Counted from the stretch's first letter, positions 11,400 to 23,234 are shown. The stretch: 64,000 nt of DNA from Microglena sp. YARC (GCA_022414725.1 CM039462.1:41050122-41114121), one strand, 5' to 3'. Notes: generated from the sequence alone by a model not told the origin. A program made the numbers and translations.

Positions 11400-12115
11400 C
11401 ACTGAGTGACCCTGAAGGATATATTTTTGATATCGGCTGCCCGGATCCTGACCTCTTCACCGGCGACACTAGATGATGACATTAGAGGGACGGTTCAACT
11501 GGTGTCAGATGGGACGATCCCGTGATACGTTTCCTCGATGTCGGAATATTTCCTGGCCAGGGTCAGCACTAGCAACTGACCAACCGAGATCGGTTAAAGA
11601 GCTTGATTGCAACGAATTCGCGGAAGTATTGACATGGAATATGAGCTTCTTGATGGCAGAATCACGCGGGTTGCGTGTAGGAGAAACCCAGCGGCAAATC
11701 AATACACGTGTCAGTGCACGCAATGAACGCAATACAAACTTAAGAAATGGGTCTGGCGCAAGCAAAGCCAGAGACGCGCACAAGAGCAAGAGGCAGAGAC
11801 AAAAGAATCGGACGAAGCGCTACAGCTGGAGTAGACAAACGACTACCGCGTGTTCGTGAAGGATTGTGATACGCCACGGTGGTCTTGTCTGTTATTCCCG
11901 TTGTCGGGGCTTCCCCAAGTTTCCCCTCATTCTTTTTGCCATTTTTCCATCTTTAAGAAACGAACTCGACTCGATCGAACGCACGAAAACGTCAGTAGCT
12001 CTATCGTAAAATAAAAGGCGCAGCAAACACTGCCTTGGTCAGGTTCCTCATTCCTGTCTACCCGCGAAAATGTGATATTACCGGGCACGGGGAGTGTCCT
12101 CCGCACACCGTCCAA
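11400..12115. other. No recognisable gene
   Basis: Reading frames of 60-130 codons occur on both strands but show no family motif and no supporting splice pattern. The stretch could hold the upstream exons or promoter of the minus-strand DEP gene; I see nothing that decides this. Confidence 0.4.
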
Positions 12116-12117
12116 AG

Positions 12118-12228
12118 CAGAGGGGAGGGCGGGGGAGGGGCCTGGGGGAGGGGTGACACGAGGAGGGGGCCCTTCGATTTTGACCCAGGCCCGCTATGAT
12201 ACGACTTCAAAGGGTTGGGAAGGGAAAC
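12118..12228. repeat. Left arm of an ~110-bp inverted repeat pair
   Basis: This G-rich segment (GAGGGGAGGGCGGGGGAGGG to GCTATGATACGACTTC) is the reverse complement, at roughly 90 percent by eye, of 23235-23345. The pair encloses the gypsy array and about 0.7 kb of other sequence. It could be the ends of a larger element or an inverted duplication. Similarity stops abruptly outside the AGGGGAG end. Confidence 0.75.
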
Positions 12229-12291
12229 CCTGCTTCGAACCTTCGAAATGTAGTCTTGTCAGACCAACCATTTCCCCCACGATCAAGCATC

Positions 12292-12610
12292 TGTGGTGTA
12301 TGAGAAAAACGTGTTGTCCGACTGGGGAATCTCATGGTTATATCCGTATGATACACCACAACTCACCCCCCTTTCGAAGGTCCGACGCCCACCTCCTGTC
12401 TGAGATGTGCACGCCCGGCCGAGCCAGCCCCCTCCTAGCGAAGGTTTCCATCATGCGCCAGCCCGGGATCGAACCCGCGTGGTACTGGTGAAGGCCCCAA
12501 CTTCCGTCCAGTCGATCCACTCGACCAAGTTCAAAACCAAATGTGGTGTATGAGGAAAACGTGTTGTCCGATTGGGGAATCTCATGGTTATATCCGTATG
12601 ATACACCACA
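12292..12610. mobile_element. Pair of 69-bp inverted-terminus repeats around a tRNA-like sequence
   Basis: Two nearly identical 69-bp copies (12292-12360 and 12542-12610) each begin TGTGGTGTATGAG and end GTATGATACACCACA, a 10-bp terminal inverted repeat. Between them lies 181 bp containing a minus-strand tRNA-like sequence. The termini echo those of the gypsy LTR (TGTGGT...ACCACA). Immediately left of 12292 is GCATC, which is also the five bases right of the last gypsy LTR (22531-22535). It may be a miniature LTR (TRIM-like) element; the family is unknown. Confidence 0.45.
12455..12532 (-). ncRNA. tRNA-like sequence with pol III A and B boxes
   Basis: On the minus strand an A box TGGTCGAGTGG (12517-12527) and a B box GGTTCGATCC (12466-12475) are spaced as in a tRNA. 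The T-arm would be CGGGTTCGATCCCG. A full cloverleaf with a clear anticodon is not obvious, so a tRNA-derived SINE head is more likely than a working tRNA gene. Confidence 0.4.
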
Positions 12611-12613
12611 AAT

Positions 12614-12908
12614 TGTGGTGGATAACGATCCTCCCACTGAGTTGCCACGCGGTGGTGACGACTTTCCGACAGATGACGAACGACTTCTGTAGGCAGTTGA
12701 AACCGAGCGAATTGACCTACTGATCAGTGTCTGATCAGCTACTCGGGAATACCTCAAACGAGGGTTCCATTAGGGCCTAGACGCGCTGGAAGCGGGAAGG
12801 GAGTCTTAAGCCGTGCTTCTGACTCTTAGGGCCGTCTAAACTCCTGAGATCATTTATTAGGCTTCCAGTTACAAGACACTCCGTGTTACAAGGTATTCAT
12901 ATACCACA
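12614..12908 (+). repeat. Gypsy LTR 1
   Basis: The LTR runs from TGTGGTGGATAACG to TATACCACA, 295 bp. It differs from the inner LTRs at several sites: GCGGGAAGGG instead of GCGGGTTGGG, ACCTCAAACG and CATTTATTAGG. The AAGGG variant is shared only with LTR 5. Confidence 0.9.
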
Positions 12909-12997
12909 ATTGGTTTCGGAGCCTGGTCGCGCTTTCAAACCGCGCCACTCGCTTTACTCCCCACCCCGACGTCCCCTCGAGCCCACCATCACCGAGT

Positions 12998-15097
12998 ATG
13001 GCCTCTTCTTCAGCCCAAGCTGCTGCGGCTCCACCTTCTGAGGTCCCGGATGTTGACGACATGGACCACGAGGAGCTCGTCCAGCAAGTCAAGGCTTGGG
13101 AGCTGCACGAGCTCTCCAAGGAGAAAAGAAAAGGCGCTGGAGGGCCGGCACCTTCGCCTCCCGACCTTTCAGCTACCGAGAAGGTCGAACTTGACACCGA
13201 CCACGAACCCCTCGTCTACCTTGCAAATCAGCCCATGCTGAGTAGAAAGCAGGCACGATATCTTGAGTTTTTTCTCGCGCTTCACGAACATGAAGTGGGC
13301 TCATATCGCGGGCCGTACTAACGTAGCTGACCCTCTGAGTAGGAATCCAGCCTTCTCAGAGGCTACGGCTTTGTTCATTCAGAGGCTGTCCGCAAATGAC
13401 CCACTCCACATGCGCGAAATAGCCCCAGATATTCTGCATGGTTACACGGAAGACTTGTGGTTCGATAATCCGCACAATACCAAGTACCTCTCCAAACGGG
13501 CAGATGGTTTCTGGGTTGGCACCGGCAAATCCATACGAGCAGCATCTGAGTCGCAGATCGTTGTACCAAATGGTAATTCGCTCAAAGCTCGGATTTTGTT
13601 TGCTTTCCACGATACCCAACGAAGTGGACATGGAGGCATCGACCGAACTTTTCGATCTGTTGCACGCTACTAATGGTGGCCTGCCATGCGACTCGATGTC
13701 GTTGATTACGTACGCCACTGTGATTCTTGCCAACGGGTAAAAATTTCACATCAGAACCCGCAGGGTAACCTTCAACCCCTTTCGATTCCGACCGCCCCCT
13801 TCGATTCACTGTCCATAGACTTCATCGTTGGGCTACCGAAATCGAATGGTTTTGATCAGATCTACGTGATCGTTGATCGCCATACGAAGATGGTCAAACT
13901 TATCCCATGCAAAACGACAGACGAGGCTGAAAAGATTGCTACCCTGTTCCACGAGCGCGTGCTCAGCGAACAAGGCCATCCGCTTTCCATCATCTCTGAT
14001 CGCGATGTTAAGTTCACGAGTAAATTTTGGCAAACACTCTTGACTCTGTGCGCTATCCGACCTGGAATGTCGACTGCATTTCACCCACAAACAGATGGTC
14101 AAACAGAACGTATGAACAGTGTTCTCGAAGACACTCTTCGCCATTTTTCCTCTGCGAATCAGAAAAATTGGGCCAGTCTTTTGCCGAATGCACAATTCGC
14201 CATCAACAACTCGTACAACAGAAGCATTCGAGATTTTCCGTTTCGGTTGCTGTACGGTAGATACCCTCGAGTGGCACTACAACCATCAGATGATGTCATC
14301 GCTACGGCACATCAACCAGCCCTGTCCTGGGTCGAGCATATGAATAATGCATGTGACACGGCCAAGGCAGCGCTTAAATCCGCGAAGGATCGTCAAAAAC
14401 GTATGCAGACTTGCACCGTCGACCGGTGAAGTATACTCACGGTCAGGAAGTTTTGTTGAACTCGAAGAACATCAAATACTGGCCTGGTATGACTCGGAAG
14501 CTCATGCCCAGATTCGTTGGTCCCTACAAAATCTCTCACACTATCCAAAAGAGGGGGGAGACCATTGCAGTGACTCTATCCCTCCCCGAAGGATGGAAGA
14601 TTCATCCAACGTTTCACGTATCTCTTGTCAAAGAATACCTATCCGACGGGACTGGGTTTATTAGACCAAATCCGGAATTGTTACGCACATGCGGTGAACC
14701 TATCTACGAGATTAGCAACGTTGTTGATCACAAGACACAGTCTGGTACGGTGTATTACTATGTACAATGGTTACACTCAGACCATGTTCACTCTTGGGAA
14801 CTCGAAGAAGAGTTGTTACCTATGTGCTCTGAACAAATCGATTTGTATTGGAGACAACACCCTTCTCGGGTACGACCCGTGATAGGTGCCAACGACCCGA
14901 AACCTAAAACGGTTAAAAAACCTACTCACAGGGATTATGCGACTGTAACCCCTGATGAGTTTCTCATTCGAAAGAGTACTAGACTTCAGGAGAAGGCTAA
15001 GGCTAGAGAAGGGGGAATTGTGGTGGATAACGATCCTCCCACTGAGTTGCCACGCGGTGGCGACGACTTTCCGACAGATGACGAACGACTTTTGTAG
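12998..15097 (+). pseudogene. Gypsy unit 1 gag-RNaseH-integrase-chromodomain frame, broken
   Basis: This is the same 700-codon frame as in the other units but with several private lesions. There is an extra T near 13270 in a T run, a TAA in place of a Tyr codon at 13671-13673 within the integrase zinc-binding region, and one A missing near 14400. The integrase retains SDRD and DGQTERMN catalytic regions and the GPY motif. The C-terminal chromodomain-like stretch includes YYYVQWLHSDHVHSWELEEE. The last 25 codons lie inside the next LTR. Confidence 0.88.
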
Positions 15098-15313
15098 GCA
15101 GTTGAAACCGAGCGAATTGACCTACTGATCAGTGTCTGATCAGCTACTCGGGAATACCTAAAACGAGGGTTCCATTAGGGCCTAGACGCGCTGGAAGCGG
15201 GTTGGGAGTCTTAAGCCGTGCTTCTGACTCTTAGGGCCGTCTAAACTCCTGAGATCATTTCTTAGGCTTCCAGTTACAAGACACTCCGTGTTACAAGGTA
15301 TTCATATACCACA
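15019..15313 (+). repeat. Gypsy LTR 2
   Basis: 295 bp, bounded by TGTGGT and ACCACA, with the GCGGGTTGGG variant. It carries the last 25 codons of the upstream unit's reading frame and its stop. Confidence 0.9.
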
Positions 15314-15403
15314 ATTGGTTTCGGAGCCTGGTCGCGCTTTCAAACCGCGCCACTCGCTTTACTCCCCACCCCCGACGTCCCCTCGAGCCCACCATCACCG
15401 AGT

Positions 15404-17502
15404 ATGGCCTCTTCTTCAGCCCAAGCTGCTGCGGCTCCACCTTCTGAGGTCCCGGATGTTGACGACATGGACCACGAGGAGCTCGTCCAGCAAGTCAAGG
15501 CTTGGGAGCTGCACGAGCTCTCCAAGGAGAAAAGAAAAGGCGCTGGAGGGCCGGCACCTTCGCCTCCCGACCTTTCAGCTACCGAGAAGGTCGAACTTGA
15601 CACCGACCACGAACCCCTCGTCTACCTTGCAAATCAGCCCATGCTGAGTAGAAAGCAGGCACGATATCTTGAGTTTTTCTCGCGCTTCACGAACATGAAG
15701 TGGGCTCATATCGCGGGCCGTACTAACGTAGCTGACCCTCTGAGTAGGAATCCAGCCTTCTCAGAGGCTACGGCTTTGTTCATTCAGAGGCTGTCCGCAA
15801 ATGACCCACTCCGCATGCGCGAAATAGCCCCAGATATTCTGCATGGTTACACGGAAGACTTGTGGTTCGATAATCCGCACAATACCAAGTACCTCTCCAA
15901 ACGGGCAGATGGTTTCTGGGTTGGCACCGGCAAATCCATACGAGCAGCATCTGAGTCGCAGATCGTTGTACCAAATGGTAATTCGCTCAAAGCTCGGATT
16001 TTGTTTGCTTTCCACGATACCCAACGAAGTGGACATGGAGGCATCGACCGAACTTTTCGATCTGTTGCACGCTACTATTGGTGGCCTGCCATGCGACTCG
16101 ATGTCGTTGATTACGTACGCCACTGTGATTCTTGCCAACGGGTAAAAATTTCACATCAGAACCCGCAGGGTAACCTTCAACCCCTTTCGATTCCGACCGC
16201 ACCCTTCGATTCACTGTCCATGGACTTCATCGTTGGGCTACCGAAATCGAATGGTTTTGATCAGATCTACGTGATCGTTGATCGCCATACGAAGATGGTC
16301 AAACTTATCCCATGCAAAACGACAGACGAGGCTGAAAAGATTGCTACCCTGTTCCACGAGCGCGTGCTCAGCGAACAAGGCCATCCGCTTTCCATCATCT
16401 CTGATCGCGATGTTAAGTTCACGAGTAAATTTTGGCAAACACTCTTAACTCTGTGCGCTATCCGACCTGGAATGTCGACTGCATTTCACCCACAAACAGA
16501 TGGTCAAACAGAACGTATGAACAGTGTTCTCGAAGACACTCTTCGCCATTTTTCCTCTGCGAATCAGAAAAATTGGGCCAGTCTTTTGCCGAATGCACAA
16601 TTCGCCATCAACAACTCGTACAACAGAAGCATTCGAGATTTTCCGTTTCGGTTGCTGTACGGTAGATACCCTCGAGTGGCACTACAACCATCAGATGATG
16701 TCATCGCTACGGCACATCAACCAGCCCTGTCCTGGGTCGAGCATATGAATAATGCATATGACACGGCCAAGGCAGCGCTTAAATCCGCGAAGGATCGTCA
16801 AAAAACGTATGCAGACTTGCACCGTCGACCGGTGAAGTATACTCACGGTCAGGAAGTTTTGTTGAACTCGAAGAACATCAAATACTGGCCTGGTATGACT
16901 CGGAAGCTCATGCCCAGATTCGTTGGTCCCTACAAAATCTCTCACACTATCCAAAAGAGGGGGGAGACCATTGCAGTGACTCTATCCCTCCCGAAGGATG
17001 GAAGATTCATCCAACGTTTCACGTATCTCTTGTCATAGAATACCTATCCGACGGGACTGGGTTTATTAGACCAAATCCGGAATTGTTACGCACATGCGGT
17101 GAACCTATCTACGAGATTAGCAACGTTGTTGATCACAAGATACAGTCTGGTACGGTGTATTACTATGTACAATGGTTACACTCAGACCATGTTCACTCTT
17201 GGGAACTCGAAGAAGAGTTGTTACCTATGTGCTCTGAACAAATCGATTTGTATTGGAGACAACACCCTTCTCGGGTACGACCCGTGATAGGTGCCAACGA
17301 CCCGAAACCTAAAACGGTTAAAAAACCTACTCACAGGGATTATGCGACTGTAACCCCTGATGAGTTTCTCATTCGAAAGAGTACTAGACTTCAGGAGAAG
17401 GCTAGGGCTAGAGAAGGGGGAATTGTGGTGGATAACGATCCTCCCACTGAGTTGCCACGCGGTGGCGACGACTTTCCGACAGATGACGAACGACTTCTGT
17501 AG
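15404..17502 (+). pseudogene. Gypsy unit 2 gag-RNaseH-integrase-chromodomain frame, one frameshift
   Basis: The frame opens with MASSSAQAAAAPPSEV, a charged gag-like N-terminus. It passes in frame into the RNase H end (DTDHEPLVYLANQPM, AGRTNVADPLSRNP), then integrase: a zinc region with HDTQRSGHGG and CDSCQ, catalytic Asp in MDFIVGLP, Asp in ISDRDVKF and Glu in QTERMN, and GPY. It stays open for 544 codons until one C is missing near 16990 (CTCCCGAAGG against CTCCCCGAAGG elsewhere). The remaining chromodomain part continues in another frame to 17502. This unit has the fewest internal stops in the integrase. Confidence 0.9.
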
Positions 17503-17718
17503 GCAGTTGAAACCGAGCGAATTGACCTACTGATCAGTGTCTGATCAGCTACTCGGGAATACCTAAAACGAGGGTTCCATTAGGGCCTAGACGCGCTGGA
17601 AGCGGGTTGGGAGTCTTAAGCCGTGCTTCTGACTCTTAGGGCCGTCTAAACTCCTGAGATCATTTCTTAGGCTTCCAGTTACAAGACACTCCGTGTTACA
17701 AGGTATTCATATACCACA
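17424..17718 (+). repeat. Gypsy LTR 3
   Basis: 295 bp, TGTGGT to ACCACA, with the GCGGGTTGGG variant as in LTRs 2 and 4. Confidence 0.9.
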
Positions 17719-17808
17719 ATTGGTTTCGGAGCCTGGTCGCGCTTTCAAACCGCGCCACTCGCTTTACTCCCCACCCCCGACGTCCCCTCGAGCCCACCAT
17801 CACCGAGT

Positions 17809-19908
17809 ATGGCCTCTTCTTCAGCCCAAGCTGCTGCGGCTCCACCTTCTGAGGTCCCGGATGTTGACGACATGGACCACGAGGAGCTCGTCCAGCAAGT
17901 CAAGGCTTGGGAGCTGCACGAGCTCTCCAAGGAGAAAAGAAAAGGCGCTGGAGGGCCGGCACCTTCGCCTCCCGACCTTTCAGCTACCGAGAAGGTCGAA
18001 CTTGACACCGACCACGAACCCCTCGTCTACCTTGCAAATCAGCCCATGCTGAGTAGAAAGCAGGCACGATATCTTGAGTTTTTCTCGCGCTTCACGAACA
18101 TGAAGTGGGCTCATATCGCGGGCCGTACTAACGTAGCTGACCCTCTGAGTAGGAATCCAGCCTTCTCAGAGGCTACGGCTTTGTTCATTCAGAGGCTGTC
18201 CGCAAATGACCCACTCCACATGCGCGAAATAGCCCCAGATATTCTGCATGGTTACACGGAAGACTTGTGGTTCGATAATCCGCACAATACCAAGTACCTC
18301 TCCAAACGGGCAGATGGTTTCTGGGTTGGCACCGGCAAATCCATACGAGCAGCATCTGAGTCGCAGATCGTTGTACCAAATGGTAATTCGCTCAAAGCTC
18401 GGATTTTGTTTGCTTTCCACGATACCCAACGAAGTGGACATGGAGGCATCGACCGAACTTTTCGATCTGTTGCACGCTACTATTGGTGGCCTGCCATGCG
18501 ACTCGATGTCGTTGATTACGTACGCCACTGTGATTCTTGCCAACGGGTAAAAATTTCACATCAGAACCCGCAGGGTAACCTTCAACCCCTTTCGATTCCG
18601 ACCGCCCCCTTCGATTCACTGTCCATGGACTTCATCGTTGGGCTACCGAAATCGAATGGTTTTGATCAGATCTACGTGATCGTTGATCGCCATACGAAGA
18701 TGGTCAAACTTATCCCATGCAAAACGACAGACGAGGCTGAAAAGATTGCTACCCTGTTCCACGAGCGCGTGCTCAGCGAACAAGGCCATCCGCTTTCCAT
18801 CATCTCTGATCGCGATGTTAAGTTCACGAGTACATTTTGGCAAACACTCTTGACTCTGTGCGCTATCTGACCTGGAATGTCGACTGCATTTCACCCACAA
18901 ACAGATGGTCAAACAGAACGTATGAACAGTGTTCTCGAAGACACTCTTCGCCATTTTTCCTCTGCGAATCAGAAAAATTGGGCCAGTCTTTTGCCGAATG
19001 CACAATTCGCCATCAACAACTCGTACAACAGAAGCATTCGAGATTTTCCGTTTCGGTTGCTGTATGGTAGATACCCTCGAGTGGCACTACAACCATCAGA
19101 TGATGTCATCGCTACGGCACATCAACCAGCCCTGTCCTGGGTCGAGCATATGAATAATGCATATGACACGGCCAAGGCAGCGCTTAAATCCGCGAAGGAT
19201 CGTCAAAAAACGTATGCAGACTTGCACCGTCGACCGGTGAAGTATACTCACGGTCAGGAAGTTTTGTTGAACTCGAAGAACATCAAATACTGGCCTGGTA
19301 TGACTCGGAAGCTCATGCCCAGATTCGTTGGTCCCTACAAAATCTCTCACACTATCCAAAAGAGGGGGGAGACCATTGCAGTGACTCTATCCCTCCCCGA
19401 AGGATGGAAGATTCATCCAACGTTTCACGTATCTCTTGTCAAAGAATACCTATCCGACGGGACTGGGTTTATTAGACCAAATCCGGAATTGTTACGCACA
19501 TGCGGTGAACCTATCTACGAGATTAGCAACGTTGTTGATCACAAGATACAGTCTGGTACGGTGTATTACTATGTACAATGGTTACACTCAGACCATGTTC
19601 ACTCTTGGGAACTCGAAGAAGAGTTGTTACCTATGTGCTCTGAACAAATCGATTTGTATTGGAGACAACACCCTTCTCGGGTACGACCCGTGATAGGTGC
19701 CAACGACCCGAAACCTAAAACGGTTAAAAAACCTACTCACAGGGATTATGCGACTGTAACCCCTGATGAGTTTCTCATTCGAAAGAGTACTAGACTTCAG
19801 GAGAAGGCTAGGGCTAGAGAAGGGGGAATTGTGGTGGATAACGATCCTCCCACTGAGTTGCCACGCGGTGGCGACGACTTTCCGACAGATGACGAACGAC
19901 TTCTGTAG
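17809..19908 (+). pseudogene. Gypsy unit 3 frame with one premature TGA
   Basis: A 2100-bp frame (699 codons plus stop) is continuous except for TGA at 18868-18870, where units 1 and 2 have CGA (Arg) just before the GMSTAFHPQTDGQTE segment. The stop separates the first two catalytic Asp residues of integrase from the Glu. The same TGA occurs in unit 4. Domain order: gag-like start, RNase H tail, integrase, chromodomain. Confidence 0.9.
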
Positions 19909-20124
19909 GCAGTTGAAACCGAGCGAATTGACCTACTGATCAGTGTCTGATCAGCTACTCGGGAATACCTAAAACGAGGGTTCCATTAGGGCCTAGACGC
20001 GCTGGAAGCGGGTTGGGAGTCTTAAGCCGTGCTTCTGACTCTTAGGGCCGTCTAAACTCCTGAGATCATTTCTTAGGCTTCCAGTTACAAGACACTCCGT
20101 GTTACAAGGTATTCATATACCACA
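19830..20124 (+). repeat. Gypsy LTR 4
   Basis: 295 bp, TGTGGT to ACCACA, with the GCGGGTTGGG variant. Confidence 0.9.
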
Positions 20125-20214
20125 ATTGGTTTCGGAGCCTGGTCGCGCTTTCAAACCGCGCCACTCGCTTTACTCCCCACCCCCGACGTCCCCTCGAGCC
20201 CACCATCACCGAGT

Positions 20215-22314
20215 ATGGCCTCTTCTTCAGCCCAAGCTGCTGCGGCTCCACCTTCTGAGGTCCCGGATGTTGACGACATGGACCACGAGGAGCTCGTCCA
20301 GCAAGTCAAGGCTTGGGAGCTGCACGAGCTCTCCAAGGAGAAAAGAAAAGGCGCTGGAGGGCCGGCACCTTCGCCTCCCGACCTTTCAGCTACCGAGAAG
20401 GTCGAACTTGACACCGACCACGAACCCCTCGTCTACCTTGCAAATCAGCCCATGCTGAGTAGAAAGCAGGCACGATATCTTGAGTTTTTCTCGCGCTTCA
20501 CGAACATGAAGTGGGCTCATATCGCGGGCCGTACTAACGTAGCTGACCCTCTGAGTAGGAATCCAGCCTTCTCAGAGGCTACGGCTTTGTTCATTCAGAG
20601 GCTGTCCGCAAATGACCCACTCCACATGCGCGAAATAGCCCCAGATATTCTGCATGGTTACACGGAAGACTTGTGGTTCGATAATCCGCACAATACCAAG
20701 TACCTCTCCAAACGGGCAGATGGTTTCTGGGTTGGCACCGGCAAATCCATACGAGCAGCATCTGAGTCGCAGATCGTTGTACCAAATGGTAATTCGCTCA
20801 AAGCTCGGATTTTGTTTGCTTTCCACGATACCCAACGAAGTGGACATGGAGGCATCGACCGAACTTTTCGATCTGTTGCACGCTACTATTGGTGGCCTGC
20901 CATGCGACTCGATGTCGTTGATTACGTACGCCACTGTGATTCTTGCCAACGGGTAAAAATTTCACATCAGAACCCGCAGGGTAACCTTCAACCCCTTTCG
21001 ATTCCGACCGCCCCCTTCGATTCACTGTCCATGGACTTCATCGTTGGGCTACCGAAATCGAATGGTTTTGATCAGATCTACGTGATCGTTGATCGCCATA
21101 CGAAGATGGTCAAACTTATCCCATGCAAAACGACAGAAGAGGCTGAAAAGATTGCTACCCTGTTCCACGAGCGCGTGCTCAGCGAACAAGGCCATCCGCT
21201 TTCCATCATCTCTGATCGCGATGTTAAGTTCACGAGTAAATTTTGGCAAACACTCTTAACTCTGTGCGCTATCTGACCTGGAATGTCGACTGCATTTCAC
21301 CCACAAACAGATGGTCAAACAGAACGTATGAACAGTGTTCTCGAAGACACTCTTCGCCATTTTTCCTCTGCGAATCAGAAAAATTGGGCCAGTCTTTTGC
21401 CGAATGCACAATTCGCCATCAACAACTCGTACAACAGAAGCATTCGAGATTTTCCGTTTCGGTTGCTGTATGGTAGATACCCTCGAGTGGCACTACAACC
21501 ATCAGATGATGTCATCGCTACGGCACATCAACCAGCCCTGTCCTGGGTCGAGCATATGAATAATGCATATGACACGGCCAAGGCAGCGCTTAAATCCGCG
21601 AAGGATCGTCAAAAAACGTATGCAGACTTGCACCGTCGACCGGTGAAGTATACTCACGGTCAGGAAGTTTTGTTGAACTCGAAGAACATCAAATACTGGC
21701 CTGGTATGACTCGGAAGCTCATGCCCAGATTCGTTGGTCCCTACAAAATCTCTCACACTATCCAAAAGAGGGGGGAGACCATTGCAGTGACTCTATCCCT
21801 CCCCGAAGGATGGAAGATTCATCCAACGTTTCACGTATCTCTTGTCAAAGAATACCTATCCGACGGGACTGGGTTTATTAGACCAAATCCGGAATTGTTA
21901 CGCACATGCGGTGAACCTATCTACGAGATTAGCAACGTTGTTGATCACAAGATACAGTCTGGTACGGTGTATTACTATGTACAATGGTTACACTCAGACC
22001 ATGTTCACTCTTGGGAACTCGAAGAAGAGTTGTTACCTATGTGCTCTGAACAAATCGATTTGTATTGGAGACAACACCCTTCTCGGGTACGACCCGTGAT
22101 AGGTGCCAACGACCCGAAACCTAAAACGGTTAAAAAACCTACTCACAGGGATTATGCGACTGTAACCCCTGATGAGTTTCTCATTCGAAAGAGTTCTAGA
22201 CTTCAGGAGAAGGCTAGGGCTAGAGAGGGGGGAATTGTGGTGGATAACGATCCTCCCACTGAGTTGCCACGCGGTGGCGACGACTTTCCGACAGATGACG
22301 AACGACTTCTGTAG
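20215..22314 (+). pseudogene. Gypsy unit 4 frame with one premature TGA
   Basis: Same structure as unit 3, with TGA at 21274-21276. It shares with unit 2 the ACTCTTAACTCTG variant a few bases upstream of that stop (units 1 and 3 have CTTGACTCTG). Adjacent sites therefore group the units differently, which suggests conversion between units. The chromodomain-like C-terminus is intact and ends inside LTR 5. Confidence 0.9.
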
Positions 22315-22530
22315 GCAGTTGAAACCGAGCGAATTGACCTACTGATCAGTGTCTGATCAGCTACTCGGGAATACCTAAAACGAGGGTTCCATTAGGGTCT
22401 AGACGCGCTGGAAGCGGGAAGGGAGTCTTAAGCCGTGCTTCTGACTCTTAGGGCCGTCTAAACTCCTGAGATCATTTCTTAGGCTTCCAGTTACAAGACA
22501 CTCCGTGTTACAAGGTATTCCTATACCACA
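22236..22530 (+). repeat. Gypsy LTR 5 (right end)
   Basis: The outermost right LTR ends CCTATACCACA at 22530 and is followed by GCATC. It has the GCGGGAAGGG variant shared only with LTR 1. Confidence 0.9.
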
Positions 22531-23234
22531 GCATCTCTTCTGGGAAACTTCGCGCAAGTTACAACTCGGTATTCTAGCCCCCACGGAGTCACCTCCGGCT
22601 TCTTCAGTGGCCGCAGGTGAGAAAAATATCAGAATAACAAGTGGACGTTTTTTTTCTTTGTCCCAAGCACCAGCATTTTTACTTGCCGATAGGAGCAGCG
22701 GCCCCTCAGATATAGCTCGCAATGGCAACGATAGCAATCTGTCGGGAAATTGTGCCAATCGGCTCCCATAGCTGGTGCTGAAGATGCGCTGACGAGCCCG
22801 AGGGATTGTGCTGCATGCAACTCGAGCTCTCTCAACCACCTGCTCATTATGGCGCTGTTCTGTCCAGCGCAGAAATTTTAGTCTCCGGGAAACTGTCTGG
22901 ACGTGTCTAGCGATGAGCCTCGGTCCTGCCTGGCGAGGCTGCCTCGTCTACCTGGGAAACCCGCCCACCCCTGCGCGAAGACTCGCCTGTGTCGAATACA
23001 CAAATTTACACCAACGGAAATCATATGAGGGGCCGCATGAGGCTCCTGCCTACAGCCAACGCAGTTTTTGCGCAACGAGAAGTAACGAGAAGAAGCACCA
23101 TGGGCCGATACGCGTTGGATGGCCACTTTCAGACCGAGACCAAGGAGGATCACAAGGCCGGGAAATGAGCAAGACGAAAGCGATGAAGTTTTGTTTGCAA
23201 CCTCGATAATTTGAAGCTCGCGAGAAGCTGTTCC
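22531..23234. other. No recognisable gene
   Basis: A 146-codon minus-strand frame starts at 22839 and extends into LTR 5, and other frames exist, but none has a recognisable motif or splice-supported extension. Confidence 0.35.

Larger units (their letters stand above)
12614..22530 (+). mobile_element. Ty3/gypsy chromovirus-type tandem multimer (5 LTRs, 4 internals)
   Basis: Five 295-bp LTRs (starts 12614, 15019, 17424, 19830, 22236) alternate with four ~2.1-kb internal regions, giving a period of 2405-2406 bp. LTR ends are TGTGGT and ACCACA. A primer-binding-like ATTGGTTTCGGAGCC follows each LTR, and a polypurine tract AGAGAAGGGGGAAT precedes each downstream LTR. Each internal region codes a gag-like start joined in frame to the RNase H tail, integrase and a chromodomain. 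Protease and the reverse transcriptase core are absent from all four, so the ancestor of the array was already a deletion derivative. Units differ by only a few substitutions and indels. Sharing of LTRs points to unequal LTR recombination or multimer insertion. Confidence 0.93.

Noticed and set aside
13263..22099. Numerous overlapping frames of 60-125 codons within the gypsy units on both strands
   Set aside because: They are shadows of the main gag-integrase frame and repeat in every unit without independent motifs.
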